A program made the position numbers and the translations under genes. A stretch of DNA of 64,000 bases from an uncultured Pseudodesulfovibrio sp. (GTDB taxonomy: Bacteria > Desulfobacterota > Desulfovibrionia > Desulfovibrionales > Desulfovibrionaceae): assembly GCF_963675635.1 (NCBI RefSeq), contig NZ_OY776488.1, positions 3,058,001 through 3,122,000 on the forward strand, in the 5' to 3' direction. The number at the start of each line of letters is the position of its first letter. The stretch's first letter is position 1. Below the pieces are notes generated by a model. It had not been told where the DNA came from, did no database searches, and saw only the letters and a program-made list of their open reading frames with translations. Below, one piece after another: positions 7,717-16,664 of the stretch.

Positions 7717-8790
7717 TTATTGCTGTGCCTTGGGAGCGGCCGGTGTTCTCGGCAGCTTCTCCAGGGGCAGGTAGGGAACAGATTGCTTGAGTGCGTCACG
7801 GGACATAATCAGCTTTTCCACTTCCGGATTGGCCAGAATGGACTCAACGGTTTCGAGGTACATGCGCGTGCGTGTGATATCCTTGGCTTTCTTGTATTCA
7901 GCCAGGATTGACAGGAATTTTGCGGCATCACCTTGAGACTGACGAATCTTTGCCTCCATGTACGCCTGAGCAGCATTGACTATGTGCGCGGCTTCACCAC
8001 GGGCTTTTGGCAGAATGTCACGCTGATATGCCTCGGCTTCGTTGATGAAGCGGCTTTTATCTTCGCGTGCGCTGGCCACATCCTTGAATGCGTCCACCAC
8101 TTCTGCCGGCGGATGCACGTTCTGCATCTGTACGGCCACGATGGACAGACCGGTTTGGTACATGTCCAGAATCTCCTGCATCAACACGCGAGTCTCTGCC
8201 TGGATTTCCTGCTTTCCTGTGGTCAGGGCGTCATCAATCTTGCCCTTGCCGATGATCTCGCGCATGGCAGCTTCGCTTGCATGCGCCAGTGTTTTTTCGG
8301 GGTCGTTGACGTTGAACAGATAGTTTTTGGCGTCCTTGATCATGTACTGAACAATGAACTGTACGGAAACTATGTTCTCGTCGCCAGTGAGCATCAGGGA
8401 CTCTTCCTTGACCTCGCGGCTGGCTCCCTGTTGAAAGTTCTTGCTGCGCGCCGTGCCCACGGAGCGGAAACCGAACTCAATGCGTCGGATCTGTGTCACC
8501 TTTGGTGTCTGTGCGCTTTCCACCGGAAATGGAATGTGGTAATTCGGACCCGCTGTTGTGATGCGGTTAAATTGTCCAAACTGTTTTACCACGCCCACTT
8601 CATCGGGTTCTACGATATAGAAACCACTGGCCATCCACAGGACGACAAAAATCGGTATGATGAATTTCCAACTGGGCAGCTTGAATTTTTTGAATTTATC
8701 AAACTGGTCCTGGAAATCGTCAAAGCTCGGCGGCTTACCGCCGGGGCGCCCCTGTTGTTGTTTTTGTAATTTTTCCCAATCCCAATTCAT
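7717..8790 (-). CDS. hflK: FtsH protease modulator HflK
   Basis: A 357-residue SPFH protein. It has a Gly/Gln/Lys-rich cytoplasmic N-terminus, one membrane segment near residues 43-62 (FIIPIFVVLWMASGFYIVEPDEVGVV), and the band-7 domain. A coiled helix (AEAYQRDILPKARGEAAHIVNAAQAY) and a Pro/Ala-rich tail follow. It is the first gene of the hflKC operon. I see no clear ribosome site before the ATG. Confidence 0.95.
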   Translation of the reverse strand: MNWDWEKLQKQQQGRPGGKPPSFDDFQDQFDKFKKFKLPSWKFIIPIFVVLWMASGFYIVEPDEVGVVKQFGQFNRITTAGPNYHIPFPVESAQTPKVTQIRRIEFGFRSVGTARSKNFQQGASREVKEESLMLTGDENIVSVQFIVQYMIKDAKNYLFNVNDPEKTLAHASEAAMREIIGKGKIDDALTTGKQEIQAETRVLMQEILDMYQTGLSIVAVQMQNVHPPAEVVDAFKDVASAREDKSRFINEAEAYQRDILPKARGEAAHIVNAAQAYMEAKIRQSQGDAAKFLSILAEYKKAKDITRTRMYLETVESILANPEVEKLIMSRDALKQSVPYLPLEKLPRTPAAPKAQQ

Positions 8791-8920
8791 AATGCTTCAC
8801 AAGTAGGCACATTGCGGGGTCAGGTCAAGGAGGTCGTGTAAAAATCGACGTATTTTGAAGCGAATATATTCCTATTTAAATGACGAGATGGTTCCCAGCG
8901 AAAAAACAGGATGATGATAC

Positions 8921-9406
8921 ATGCCAAGGTTGACACTCTTGATAGGCCTTTTCCGCCGTTTCAGGGCTTTTGTCCTGAAACGCGATGTTGAAGTCGTGGG
9001 CCAATGCCGGATGTGCGGACGGTGCTGCCGGGAGATCATGCTCAGGGACGCCGGACGTTGCCTGAAAACGGAAAAGCAATTTCTGGATCTCTGTCAGTCT
9101 GACCCGCTGCATGAATGCTTCACTATTACACGGCGGGATGAATTCGGTGTCCTTATTTTCAACTGTGTGAAGCTCGATGGCGACAATATTTGCACTGACT
9201 ATGAATCTCGGCCTGCTTTGTGTAGTAATTACCCGACCAAGTCGTTATATTACAACGGCGGTTGGTTGCGCGATGACTGTGGCTATTCCTTCAAGGCTGT
9301 GACCTTTCGCGACGTTTTCATGCGTCGCAGGTCAATGGGGAAATCCCGGTTCGCCGAGACACTGCAGGAACAGATAGAACAGGAAAAAGACAAGCGGGCA
9401 TTATGA
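8921..9406 (+). CDS. YkgJ family cysteine-cluster protein
   Basis: A 161-residue protein with the zinc or iron chelating Cys pattern of the YkgJ/CxxCxxCC family: CRMCGRCC near residues 29-36, then FNCVKLDGDNICTDYESRPALCSNYP. An N-terminal hydrophobic stretch is weak. Biochemical function is not established for the family. Its stop overlaps the next start (ATGA), so it is translationally coupled to the efflux adaptor at 9403. Confidence 0.85.
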   Translation: MPRLTLLIGLFRRFRAFVLKRDVEVVGQCRMCGRCCREIMLRDAGRCLKTEKQFLDLCQSDPLHECFTITRRDEFGVLIFNCVKLDGDNICTDYESRPALCSNYPTKSLYYNGGWLRDDCGYSFKAVTFRDVFMRRRSMGKSRFAETLQEQIEQEKDKRAL

Positions 9407-10491
9407 AAAAGCTCATATTCATTCTCATAGCCGCTCTGCTGACCGGCGGGGGCGTCTGGTACTTCAACGCAGGTCAATCTACCGGTAAGGTCAAGGTCAT
9501 CAAGACCGCCGTAATAGAGCGGGGCGACGTGTCTAAGGTTCTTGAAGCCACAGGCATTGTCAAGGCGCAAGTGGGCGCACAGGTCAAGATCGGTGCGCAG
9601 GCTACAGGTGTGCTTGATTCAGTCCCCGTCAAGGTGGGGGATCGAGTGAAAAAAGGTGACCTCATCGCTGAAATTGATTCCCGCGAATTGCGTTCCCGCA
9701 TTGCTGAAGCCCGTGCCAATCTCAGTCTGTCACAGGCCAAGCTGGAATACATGGAAAAGAACCTGCCCAGAAAGCGCTCTCTGGTGAAACAGAAACTGGA
9801 AGCGCAGGATTCCCTGGACATCGCCTATCAAGATGCGGAAATGGCCCGACACAGTGTGGCCTCGTCCCGAGCCAAGCTCAAGACGCTAGAAGTCCAGCTT
9901 TCCTACACCAAGATACATTCTCCCATTGACGGGGTCGTCAGTCAGGTAGCGGCTCAGGAAGGCGAGACCATCGTGTCCGGCCTGTCGGTGTCCAACCTGA
10001 TCACCGTCCTTGACCCTACCAAGCTTGAGATGTGGATTTATGTGGACGAAACCGATGTGGGGCGTGTGGTCAACGATCTGCCTGTACGCTACACCGTGGA
10101 CGCGTTCCGCGACAAAGTGTTCGAAGGGACTGTGGACAGAATTTACCCCGAGCCGGAAATCAGGGACAATATCGTATATTATCGTACCCTCGTGACGGTA
10201 TCCCCGGAGGAGTCCAAGTGGTTGCGTCCGGAAATGACCACACAGTGTAAAATCATCGTGGAAACCAAAAAAGACGTTCTGACAGTTCCCAACACCGCGC
10301 TCAAGTGGGTCAAGAACCGTCAGGTCTGCTTCCGGGTTGATGATCCCAAGTCCGAACCGGTGGAAGTGTCTCCCAAACTCGGTCTGGTCGGTTTGCAGGC
10401 CAGTGAGGTGCTTGAAGGCCTTTCCGAAGGCGATACCGTGGCCACCCAACTTGTCCTGCCCGGTGTCAAGGTCGGCAAAAAGGGGATCTAG
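9403..10491 (+). CDS. Periplasmic adaptor subunit of an efflux pump (MacA-like)
   Basis: A 362-residue membrane-fusion protein. It has an N-terminal anchor (KLIFILIAALLTGGGVWYF), a lipoyl-like half (VKAQVGAQVKIGAQATGVLDSVPVKVGDRVKKGDLIAEID), a helical hairpin (about 85-150), the second lipoyl half (IHSPIDGVVSQVAAQEGETI) and beta-barrel domains. It links an inner-membrane ABC permease to an outer-membrane channel. It is followed directly by the ATPase and then the permease. No TolC-type gene is nearby. Confidence 0.9.
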   Translation: MKKLIFILIAALLTGGGVWYFNAGQSTGKVKVIKTAVIERGDVSKVLEATGIVKAQVGAQVKIGAQATGVLDSVPVKVGDRVKKGDLIAEIDSRELRSRIAEARANLSLSQAKLEYMEKNLPRKRSLVKQKLEAQDSLDIAYQDAEMARHSVASSRAKLKTLEVQLSYTKIHSPIDGVVSQVAAQEGETIVSGLSVSNLITVLDPTKLEMWIYVDETDVGRVVNDLPVRYTVDAFRDKVFEGTVDRIYPEPEIRDNIVYYRTLVTVSPEESKWLRPEMTTQCKIIVETKKDVLTVPNTALKWVKNRQVCFRVDDPKSEPVEVSPKLGLVGLQASEVLEGLSEGDTVATQLVLPGVKVGKKGI

Positions 10492-10493
10492 TC

Positions 10494-11204
10494 ATGTCCC
10501 ATCCAGCCATTAGTCTTGATGCCATCAACAAGACCTTTTTCCCGCAGGGTGAAAAGAAGGTCGGTGATGCAGAGCCGGGTATCGAGGTGCTCAAGTCCAT
10601 CACGCTCGATGTTGATCCCGGTGAATTCATCGCTTTGCAAGGCACGTCCGGGTCAGGCAAGTCCACGTTGTTGCACATCATCGGGTTGCTCGATCGCCCC
10701 ACGTCCGGGGTCTACCATTTGCTTGGCAGGGATGCCGCCTCTCTTGATGATGATGCACAGTCCGATCTGCGCAACCTTTCACTCGGGTTCGTTTTTCAGT
10801 CATTTTATCTTATCCCTTATGCCACGGCTCTGGAGAACGTCATTTTACCTGGACTTTATTCCGGCAAGCCACGAGCCGAGTTGCTCGCCAGAGCCGAGAC
10901 GCTCATGGAGCAAGTCGGGTTGGCTGATCGTATGGACTTCAAGCCATCACGCCTGTCTGGAGGACAACAGCAACGGGTCGCCATGGCCCGTGCGTTGCTC
11001 AACGAGCCGCAGATCATTCTTGCCGATGAACCGACCGGGCAGCTCGATTCCGCGACTTCATCCGAGATCATGAAGCTTTTCCATGCCGTACACGAGGCCG
11101 GGCAGACTATTGTTCTGGTGACGCACGATGAAGATGTGGCCCGGGAGGCCGGGCGGGTCATCCGGCTGCACGACGGCTGTGTTGTCGAGGATGTACGAGT
11201 GTAG
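10494..11204 (+). CDS. ABC transporter ATP-binding protein (MacB/LolD type)
   Basis: A 236-residue ATPase with Walker A GTSGSGKST (about 54-62), Q-loop (FVFQSFYLIP), signature LSGGQQQRVAMARAL, Walker B IILADEPTGQLDS and the H-loop THDED. It belongs to the MacB/LolD class that drives extrusion by mechanotransmission. It starts 2 bases after the adaptor gene. Here the ATPase is separate from the permease, unlike MacB of enteric bacteria. Confidence 0.92.
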   Translation: MSHPAISLDAINKTFFPQGEKKVGDAEPGIEVLKSITLDVDPGEFIALQGTSGSGKSTLLHIIGLLDRPTSGVYHLLGRDAASLDDDAQSDLRNLSLGFVFQSFYLIPYATALENVILPGLYSGKPRAELLARAETLMEQVGLADRMDFKPSRLSGGQQQRVAMARALLNEPQIILADEPTGQLDSATSSEIMKLFHAVHEAGQTIVLVTHDEDVAREAGRVIRLHDGCVVEDVRV

Positions 11205-11398
11205 GAATGTCTGCTGACGAGACCAAAGAATCTTTTGAAAAAGGTTATCTGGCCAGTCCACATTTTTAAGGTTGTCTGCGGAGGCGAGATTTATACCGAA
11301 AATGTATTGTACGGTGATGTGTTCTTGAGGAAATAGAACAGATTTTCGACATCCCCCTGCTCCGCAAAGCGGCAACAAAAAGTTCGGAAAAAGAGGGG

Positions 11399-12643
11399 AT
11401 GGGGGCAATTGCGATGATACGACTCATAGCGCGAATATTCAGTATGGGGTTTGAGGCTGTGTGGGCCTTCAAACTCCGGTCTTTTTTCGTAATCTTGGGT
11501 GTAGCGTTCGGCATTGCGAGTCTGACCCTGATCGTCACGGCGGTGGATGGCGCGAACAGAAAAGCTGTGGAGATTGTCGAAATGTTCGGGCCGGATTCGG
11601 CGCTGGTCTTTGGCGGCAACTTCAAGCAGCGAGCCGTGGGAATGCGGACGTTGACCTTAAGCCGGGAGGATGCGCAGCGGATTAGAGATTCCTTGCCGGG
11701 TGCGTATCAAGTGGTGCCCATGCGGGCCAAGTTCGGGCAGACGGTCAAGGCAGGCAGCAAGAATTATCAAGACGTACGAATCATCGGGACCACTGAGAAC
11801 TATGCCTCTGTGTGGAACTGGCCGCTGGCCGAGGGCCGCGATATCACGGCAGAGGATGATGCGACGGGTGCAAAGATCGCGCTTTTGGGCGACAAACCTT
11901 CGCGGGAGCTGTTTGGTGATGAATCCCCGGTCGGCAAGGTCGTGTATATAAGCGATATCCCTTTTCAGGTTGTGGGCAAACTGTCCTACAGAGGTTTTGC
12001 TTCGGGCGGTGGTGGTGACATCGACAACCGTATTATCGTGCCGCTGACGACATTGGTGCAGCGCTATAATATGGACCGGAAATATTTTCGCGCACTGCGG
12101 GTGAAGTTTTATGAGCCTGATTATATGGATGCTCATACTGAGAATTTGCGTTCTTTGCTCCGAAGTCTCCATCACCTTGAACCCGAAGATGACGACGATT
12201 TTTCCATCCTGACGGCAGATGAGGTGTTGCAGTTCCTGTCCATGTTCAAGGGGGGACTGACAATCTTTCTGGGCGTGACAGCGGGTATCGCCATGCTCGT
12301 GGGTGGATTCGTGCTTGCCAATCTTTTTTCGATCTCAGTAAGCGAACGCGCCGAAGAGATAGGGCTGAAAAAGGCCATGGGGGCGCGCAATTCAGCGATA
12401 ATGGGTCAGTTTCTGGTCGAAGCGTGCGCGTTGACCATGCTCGGCGGGGTGCTTGGGCTGTTCCTTGGGCTTGGGCTTGGGCAGTTCCTTTCGCGGCTTG
12501 ATATTTTGACCATTCAATTCTCGTGGAAGGCCTTTTTCATGGCCTTGGCGGGGTCTCAGGCGGTCGGGTTGATTTTTGGTCTGAAACCCGCAAAACAGGC
12601 GGCAGAGCTTGATCCGATCCAGGCGTTGCGGGGCGAAGGGTAA
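11399..12643 (+). CDS. ABC transporter permease (MacB/FtsX type)
   Basis: A 414-residue permease with one N-terminal helix (KLRSFFVILGVAFGIASLTLIVTAVDG), a large periplasmic domain (about 50-275), and three C-terminal helices (FLGVTAGIAMLVGGFVLANLF and following). It ends with the GLKPAKQAAELDPIQALRGE signature of this class. The start is uncertain: an ATG at 11414 with GGGGG upstream is nearly as good as 11399. The 194 bases after the ATPase gene hold no gene; the reading frame is open from about 11318 but has no good start. Confidence 0.9.
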   Translation: MGAIAMIRLIARIFSMGFEAVWAFKLRSFFVILGVAFGIASLTLIVTAVDGANRKAVEIVEMFGPDSALVFGGNFKQRAVGMRTLTLSREDAQRIRDSLPGAYQVVPMRAKFGQTVKAGSKNYQDVRIIGTTENYASVWNWPLAEGRDITAEDDATGAKIALLGDKPSRELFGDESPVGKVVYISDIPFQVVGKLSYRGFASGGGGDIDNRIIVPLTTLVQRYNMDRKYFRALRVKFYEPDYMDAHTENLRSLLRSLHHLEPEDDDDFSILTADEVLQFLSMFKGGLTIFLGVTAGIAMLVGGFVLANLFSISVSERAEEIGLKKAMGARNSAIMGQFLVEACALTMLGGVLGLFLGLGLGQFLSRLDILTIQFSWKAFFMALAGSQAVGLIFGLKPAKQAAELDPIQALRGEG

Positions 12644-12688
12644 GCCTCCGGGCTTGCACGAAAACCGACCGCACGGTAGAGACTACTC

Positions 12689-13204
12689 ATGCGAATCAAG
12701 ATTCCCAGAGTGCACGGCGAATCGCCGAAAGAGAAGGTGTTCCGGTCCTTGGCATTGGTGCTGGTCTTTGCTGCCGTGATCTGGGCCTTTTACATGAACA
12801 ACAAACATGTGGTGGACGTCCTCAATCAGGAGGGCGCAGTCTATGATGAGACCAAGACCCTGGACACCAACCAGAAAAAATTCATCGTCTCGTTCACCAG
12901 ATCTCTGCGCGACGAATACGGCATGGACTGCAAAATTCAGATTTATGGTGGCGATTTCGTGGTGCCGGATCTGGATGGGAAAACCATGTATATAGGGTTG
13001 GCTCCGGCTTTAGGTGAGTTGGAATTGCGATTCCCCCCAATGATGCGCAAGACGCTTGGCAAGGAATTCATAGAATCTCTCAAGACGACATTCCTGCTGC
13101 CATCCTTCAAGGAGGGCGACTGGCCCATGGCTATTCAGGAAGTATTGATGGAAATTTACAAAAAACTTGAACAATTGAAAAAAGAGGAGAGCGCCAGTGA
13201 GTGA
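12689..13204 (+). CDS. Membrane-anchored TPM-like protein, unknown function
   Basis: 171 residues with a basic N-terminus, one membrane helix (LALVLVFAAVIWAFYM, about 21-36) and a soluble domain. The stretch LDTNQKKFIVSFTRSLRDEYG, split here from MDCKIQIYGGDF, resembles the start of TPM/YgcG domains. I rate that similarity as weak. It overlaps rnhA by 8 bases and probably shares its transcript. It is likely an envelope protein. Confidence 0.7.
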   Translation: MRIKIPRVHGESPKEKVFRSLALVLVFAAVIWAFYMNNKHVVDVLNQEGAVYDETKTLDTNQKKFIVSFTRSLRDEYGMDCKIQIYGGDFVVPDLDGKTMYIGLAPALGELELRFPPMMRKTLGKEFIESLKTTFLLPSFKEGDWPMAIQEVLMEIYKKLEQLKKEESASE

Positions 13205-13682
13205 GCGCGTCACCATGTATACCGATGGCTCCTGCCTGGGCAATCCCGGTCCCGGCGGATATGGCGCGGTCATGATATATGGCGAATATAAAGGCGAGGG
13301 TGCGGACAATTACAAGGAGTTCGCCCAAGGCTACAAAAAGACGACCAATAACCGCATGGAACTGCTTGCAGTCATTGTCGGGCTTGACGCATTGAGTCGT
13401 CCTTGTTCGGTTGAGCTGTGGACCGATTCGAAATATGTCCAGCAGGCCATTACCAAAGGGTGGCTCAAGAACTGGCAGCGCAATGGCTGGAAAACAGCCG
13501 CCAAGAAGCCGGTCAAGAATCAGGATCTCTGGCGCCGCCTCATGCCGCTCATCGAGAAGCATGACGTCAATTTCAATTGGGTCAAAGGTCATTCCGGTCA
13601 CCTGTTCAACGAACGCGTTGACGATCTCGCCCGAAACGCTGCCTCAGGTGGCGGCCTTCTGGAAGACGAAGGCATGGAATAG
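13197..13682 (+). CDS. rnhA: Ribonuclease HI
   Basis: RNase HI cuts the RNA strand of RNA-DNA hybrids. The 161 residues carry the four catalytic acids: Asp10 (YTDGSCLGNPGPGGYG), Glu55 (NNRMELLAV), Asp77 (LWTDSKYV) and Asp142 (NERVDDLARNAA), plus the basic handle region (GWLKNWQRNGW). The start is GTG with GAGGAG 6 bases upstream. It overlaps the previous gene by 8 bases. Confidence 0.96.
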   Translation: MSERVTMYTDGSCLGNPGPGGYGAVMIYGEYKGEGADNYKEFAQGYKKTTNNRMELLAVIVGLDALSRPCSVELWTDSKYVQQAITKGWLKNWQRNGWKTAAKKPVKNQDLWRRLMPLIEKHDVNFNWVKGHSGHLFNERVDDLARNAASGGGLLEDEGME

Positions 13683-13704
13683 TTCAATTCTGTTTAGCAA
13701 CGAG

Positions 13705-13742
13705 AACGGCCCGGCGCACAGTATGCGTCGGGCCGTTGTTTT
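13705..13742 (+). terminator. Terminator after rnhA
   Basis: A 14-bp stem with one mismatch (AACGGCCCGGCGCA/TGCGTCGGGCCGTT), followed by TGTTTTT. Confidence 0.85.
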
Positions 13743-13764
13743 TGATTGGAGAATGTATTGAGTG

Positions 13765-14118
13765 CTATGCCTCAAGTTCCTTCATGAGCCATTCCTTGAT
13801 GGCAGGCGTCAGTTCAAGGATGCCCTTGATACCTTTGATGTCGTCGAGCAGTTCTTTGGCGAGGGCTTCTGGAAGCTTTTTGGCGCACAGAATGGTGGAG
13901 CCGTAGTTATCCATTTTCATCAGGACGACTTTTGGGGCTTCCCATGTGTCGATTGCGAAATAAATGGAATACTCGCCGCTGGTGGTCACGGGTGAACGCA
14001 TGGCGTCACGGTAGTTGTTGTTGCCCCATTCAAGATACAGGGTGACGGCATCCTCGTGGATCATGTCCCAGTTGACTTCGTTCAGCCATTGCTTGCAGGC
14101 ATTGGTGTCGTCGCTCAT
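13765..14118 (-). CDS. Conserved-type hypothetical protein, 117 residues
   Basis: A small soluble acidic protein (MSDDTNACKQWLNEVNWDMI...). GGAGG lies 7 bases before the ATG at 14118; a longer reading to 14313 enters the repeat island and has no ribosome site. The sequence contains a predicted mixed alpha/beta region (YSIYFAIDTWEAPKVVLMKMD) and a helical C-terminus. I recognise no family. The good ribosome site and codon use make it a real gene. Confidence 0.75.
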   Translation of the reverse strand: MSDDTNACKQWLNEVNWDMIHEDAVTLYLEWGNNNYRDAMRSPVTTSGEYSIYFAIDTWEAPKVVLMKMDNYGSTILCAKKLPEALAKELLDDIKGIKGILELTPAIKEWLMKELEA

Positions 14119-14299
14119 ATTTTCCCTCCGGGTTGTTTTTTTGTGTATTTTAGTAAGAATAATCATACCTGAGCGTTCTGTCCATCCATGAGTTGGGGGG
14201 AGGGTGCTTTTTCCTTTTTTGACGGGGGGAAAGAATAAGGGAGGTTGCCTTTGGCAACGATAAAGAATGGAAGATGCGCCTTCGGCGAGAGCCGTTGTC

Positions 14300-14315
14300 G
14301 GGTGCTGGAGCACCC
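14300..14315. repeat. Short perfect hairpin
   Basis: GGGTGC pairs with GCACCC around TGGA; flanking GTT and AAC extend the pairing with a two-base bulge. Confidence 0.6.
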
Positions 14316-14419
14316 AACGTTCTCCATGCCCTCCCGGCGGGGGCCGTTTTTTTGTTGGGGCAAAAAAAGGGCCGAAAAAAAGCCCCTTACTATCTTGGCC
14401 GCCTTGTGATCGGCGGTAA

Positions 14420-14516
14420 GAAGCTGATCACCGCGCGCAGCTTTCGGAATCGCGTTCTTCCGCTTCGCTCCAGTGCAATTCCGAACAAGACGCTGCCACT
14501 GCGCGCTGTCAGCTTC
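14420..14516. repeat. Nested imperfect palindrome of about 97 bases
   Basis: Outer arms at 14420-14440 (GAAGCTGA...CGCGCGCAG) and 14499-14516 (CTGCGCGCTGTCAGCTTC) pair with a small bulge. Inside, TCGGAAT (14444-14450) pairs with ATTCCGA (14478-14484). The shape resembles a MITE or a structured RNA. Confidence 0.55.
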
Positions 14517-14695
14517 TAAGCCTTCCGATCAAGGGCTGAGTCCGGTCTTCGTCTGGAAGGGGGGAAGAAATCGTCTTCGAAGGAAGAGCGGTGTTGGGAT
14601 GGCTAAAGCCTCCCAAGGCCCTTTATGGTTATCGGAAAACCAAAAATCAAAACCTTCCACCTACATCGAACAGTATCTTACAACGCCGATCAATT

Positions 14696-14811
14696 GATAC
14701 CGGACCTTAGAGCCTGTCCTGCGCGGCGCAGCGTGGCCCGACCGCAGTCTGTTTCAACAGACAGATCCTGTCGGGCAGTGAAGCCGTGTACAGGCTCTTG
14801 GGTCCGGTATC
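14696..14811. repeat. Nested perfect-arm palindrome of 116 bases
   Basis: GATACCGGACC (14696-14706) pairs with GGTCCGGTATC (14801-14811), continued by AGAGCCTGT with ACAGGCTCT. Inside, CCCGAC (14737-14742) pairs with GTCGGG (14770-14775), and GTCTGTT (14747-14753) pairs with AACAGAC (14756-14762). All arms nest as one long hairpin. The left arm alone is repeated at 15038-15080. Confidence 0.7.
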
Positions 14812-15096
14812 AGGCTCACAGCCCAAAAGGCGCTTTTTGCCTCCTTTTTGCCGCCCCGCAAAAAGCAGGTCGCCGTAAAGGCGAAACCTTTGCAACAATG
14901 CCGTTTGCCCCTTCACTGCGAATGCACGCAGTAAATCCATAAGAAAAAAACTCCTTCCCATCTTTTCCACCCCGTAATTAGCTTCCCAACCTTTCGATCA
15001 AAGCCAGTTTCGGTCTTCGTTTTCAAACAGAGCCGGGCAATTGATAATGAACCTTAGAGCCTGTCCCGCGCGGCGCAACGCACGCAACTCAATAAA

Positions 15097-15519
15097 TTAC
15101 GGCTCAATTCCATTCTTCATATTCTCAACCACAACCCGTATCAGAACCGCAAATCCCAGAATTAATCCGAGGGTTGCAGCTTCTCGTGTCCAAAGTGCCC
15201 AGAGAAATACGATGGTAATTATGAAAATGAAAATGAACTTGGTCCATTTGGCCCAGTTCCAGGGGGCAGCGATCCAGTCTTTCTCCCACTCGATGCCCGC
15301 TTTCACGAACCGGAACCAACGGTTGTCAGGCGGTTCGTCCATGTTCAGGCTGAGAAAACCTGTTGCGCAAAGAATGATCGTGGCAGTCAGGAAGAGCGGG
15401 CTGTGGAACAGGAGCGTCAGACAAAAAAGGATAAGAGCCGCGAACTGTAAACTCCAGTTCCACGGGAGGCGGTGGCGTTCAAGCGCAAGTTTTGCCAGGT
15501 CAGCCGGTGTGACGTTCAT
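15097..15519 (-). CDS. Membrane protein of unknown function
   Basis: 140 residues with two hydrophobic blocks: about 26-56 (FAALILFCLTLLFHSPLFLTAT and on) and about 94-130 (FIFIFIITIVFLWALW, then LGLILGFAVLIRVVV). A Trp-rich loop lies between them (WEKDWIAAPWNWAKW). GGAAG lies before the ATG. I recognise no family. It is transcribed toward the repeat island. Confidence 0.7.
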   Translation of the reverse strand: MNVTPADLAKLALERHRLPWNWSLQFAALILFCLTLLFHSPLFLTATIILCATGFLSLNMDEPPDNRWFRFVKAGIEWEKDWIAAPWNWAKWTKFIFIFIITIVFLWALWTREAATLGLILGFAVLIRVVVENMKNGIEP

Positions 15520-15605
15520 GAGTCTTCCTTGTGTGACAGTATAAAAAGGCAGGTCGAGATTGCAACCTTTTCAGGGATTTTGTAAACCCGTGTCTGGAGG
15601 ACATA

Positions 15606-16091
15606 ATGGATATCAATCTTATTTCTCGGGCTGTTGCCGAACTCGGTGAATGCCTGCGTGTGGAAGACAACTATCTCGCCACTGCCGAATCCTGCACGGG
15701 TGGGTTGCTGGCGAGCACCCTAACCGACACCCCCGGCAGCTCTGAATGGTTTGCCGGGTCGGTGGTCGCCTATTCAAATACGGTCAAGACCAATTTGCTT
15801 GGAGTGTCGCCAACGGTTCTGGAAGAACATGGGGCCGTTTCCGAGCCGGTTGTTATGGCTATGGCACAGGGAGTACTCAAAGCTATGGGTGCCCACGTTT
15901 CCGTAGCTATTTCGGGTGTAGCCGGGCCGGGTGGCGGTACTCCAGACAAACCTGTCGGGACAGTCTGGATGGCATGGGCCTGGCCGTCCGGTTCTCGTGC
16001 CCGGTTATATAATTTCTCCGGGACTCGTGCGGAAATCAAGGGGCAGGCGGTCATGGCTGCGGTCAACGGCTTGCTCAGTGTGACCAGATAG
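15606..16091 (+). CDS. pncC: Nicotinamide-nucleotide amidase (CinA C-terminal type)
   Basis: 161 residues matching the stand-alone CinA C-terminal domain that deamidates NMN to nicotinate mononucleotide in pyridine-nucleotide salvage. Visible motifs are TAESCTGGLLAS, GSVVAYSNTVKTNLLGV, and ISGVAGPGGGTPDKPVGTVW. A GGAGG ribosome site precedes the ATG. The competence-related N-terminal half of CinA is absent, which is common. Confidence 0.9.
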   Translation: MDINLISRAVAELGECLRVEDNYLATAESCTGGLLASTLTDTPGSSEWFAGSVVAYSNTVKTNLLGVSPTVLEEHGAVSEPVVMAMAQGVLKAMGAHVSVAISGVAGPGGGTPDKPVGTVWMAWAWPSGSRARLYNFSGTRAEIKGQAVMAAVNGLLSVTR

Positions 16092-16119
16092 TCCTTGCCT
16101 ACTGATGGTACGGTCTGGC

Positions 16120-16599
16120 TTATTCCTTCTCGACGATAGCCACGCCGTCACACACGAAGGATATGCCTTGTGTTGAAGCGGTTCCGATCATCACTGCCTG
16201 GATTATTGGCGTGGAAACCTTTTTGGCGCTTTCCCATACAACGGTGAAGTTGGCACCGGAACCGCCCGAGGTGTCCCGCTCCGGGATGTGGACTTCCTTT
16301 GTTCCCATGGGCGGAATGGAGACCGGCTCCTTGAGGTAGGATTTCAGCATGTTGCCGTTGTCGTCGTAATATTTGACGGCAATGACCGTAATGAAGTCAT
16401 TGTAGTCCACGTTTCGAATGGAAAGCAGGGCGGACAGGTTGTAAGGCTTGCCCTTGATACCCTGATAAATGTGGGAATACACCGGAACGTATACGGTCTG
16501 ACCTGATGAAAGATTGATTTCCCGGCCGGCCTGTGCGGGTAGGGAAAGCATCATGACGGCCAGTGCGATCAGAATTAAATGAGATATGGATATACGCAT
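16120..16599 (-). CDS. Secreted DUF3124-type protein
   Basis: 159 residues from the ATG at 16599, preceded by AAGGAG; the frame extends to 16632 without a better start. A signal peptide (about 1-24, LILIALAVMMLSLPAQAG) leads to a beta-rich domain with YVPVYSHIYQGIKGKPYNLS and LSIRNVDYNDFITVIAVKYYD, as in DUF3124. Function is unknown; an exported location is clear. Confidence 0.8.
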   Translation of the reverse strand: MRISISHLILIALAVMMLSLPAQAGREINLSSGQTVYVPVYSHIYQGIKGKPYNLSALLSIRNVDYNDFITVIAVKYYDDNGNMLKSYLKEPVSIPPMGTKEVHIPERDTSGGSGANFTVVWESAKKVSTPIIQAVMIGTASTQGISFVCDGVAIVEKE

Positions 16600-16664
16600 G
16601 GACAGCTCCTTGGCTTGCTGGTTCGTATTCATGCTATGCCCCGTCAGGGCGGTGATTGCAAGAG

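Larger units (their letters stand above)
14150..15090. repeat. Non-coding island of palindromes and diverged repeats
   Basis: About 940 bases without a believable gene. It holds three strong palindromic elements (14300-14315, 14420-14516, 14696-14811) and two diverged repeat blocks. Block B at 14691-14733 recurs at 15038-15080 with 38 of 43 identical bases. Block A at 14521-14560 recurs loosely at 14991-15030. The order A then B is kept in both halves, which suggests a tandem duplication or two insertions of one repeat family. Short ORFs here are low-complexity and lack ribosome sites. Confidence 0.65.

Noticed and set aside
6856-7911. 351-residue plus-strand ORF
   Set aside because: Antisense to hflC, with no ribosome site; a shadow of a long G+C-rich gene.
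11205-11398. Broken permease start or missing small gene between ABC ATPase and permease
   Set aside because: The permease has a full N-terminal helix, and no conserved-looking frame or ribosome site is seen in the gap.
14274-14970. Several ORFs of 66-105 residues in the repeat island
   Set aside because: They coincide with palindromes and repeats, lack ribosome sites, and overlap each other on both strands.
14150-15090. CRISPR array
   Set aside because: The repeats are only two diverged copies of each block with unequal spacing, and there are no cas genes.
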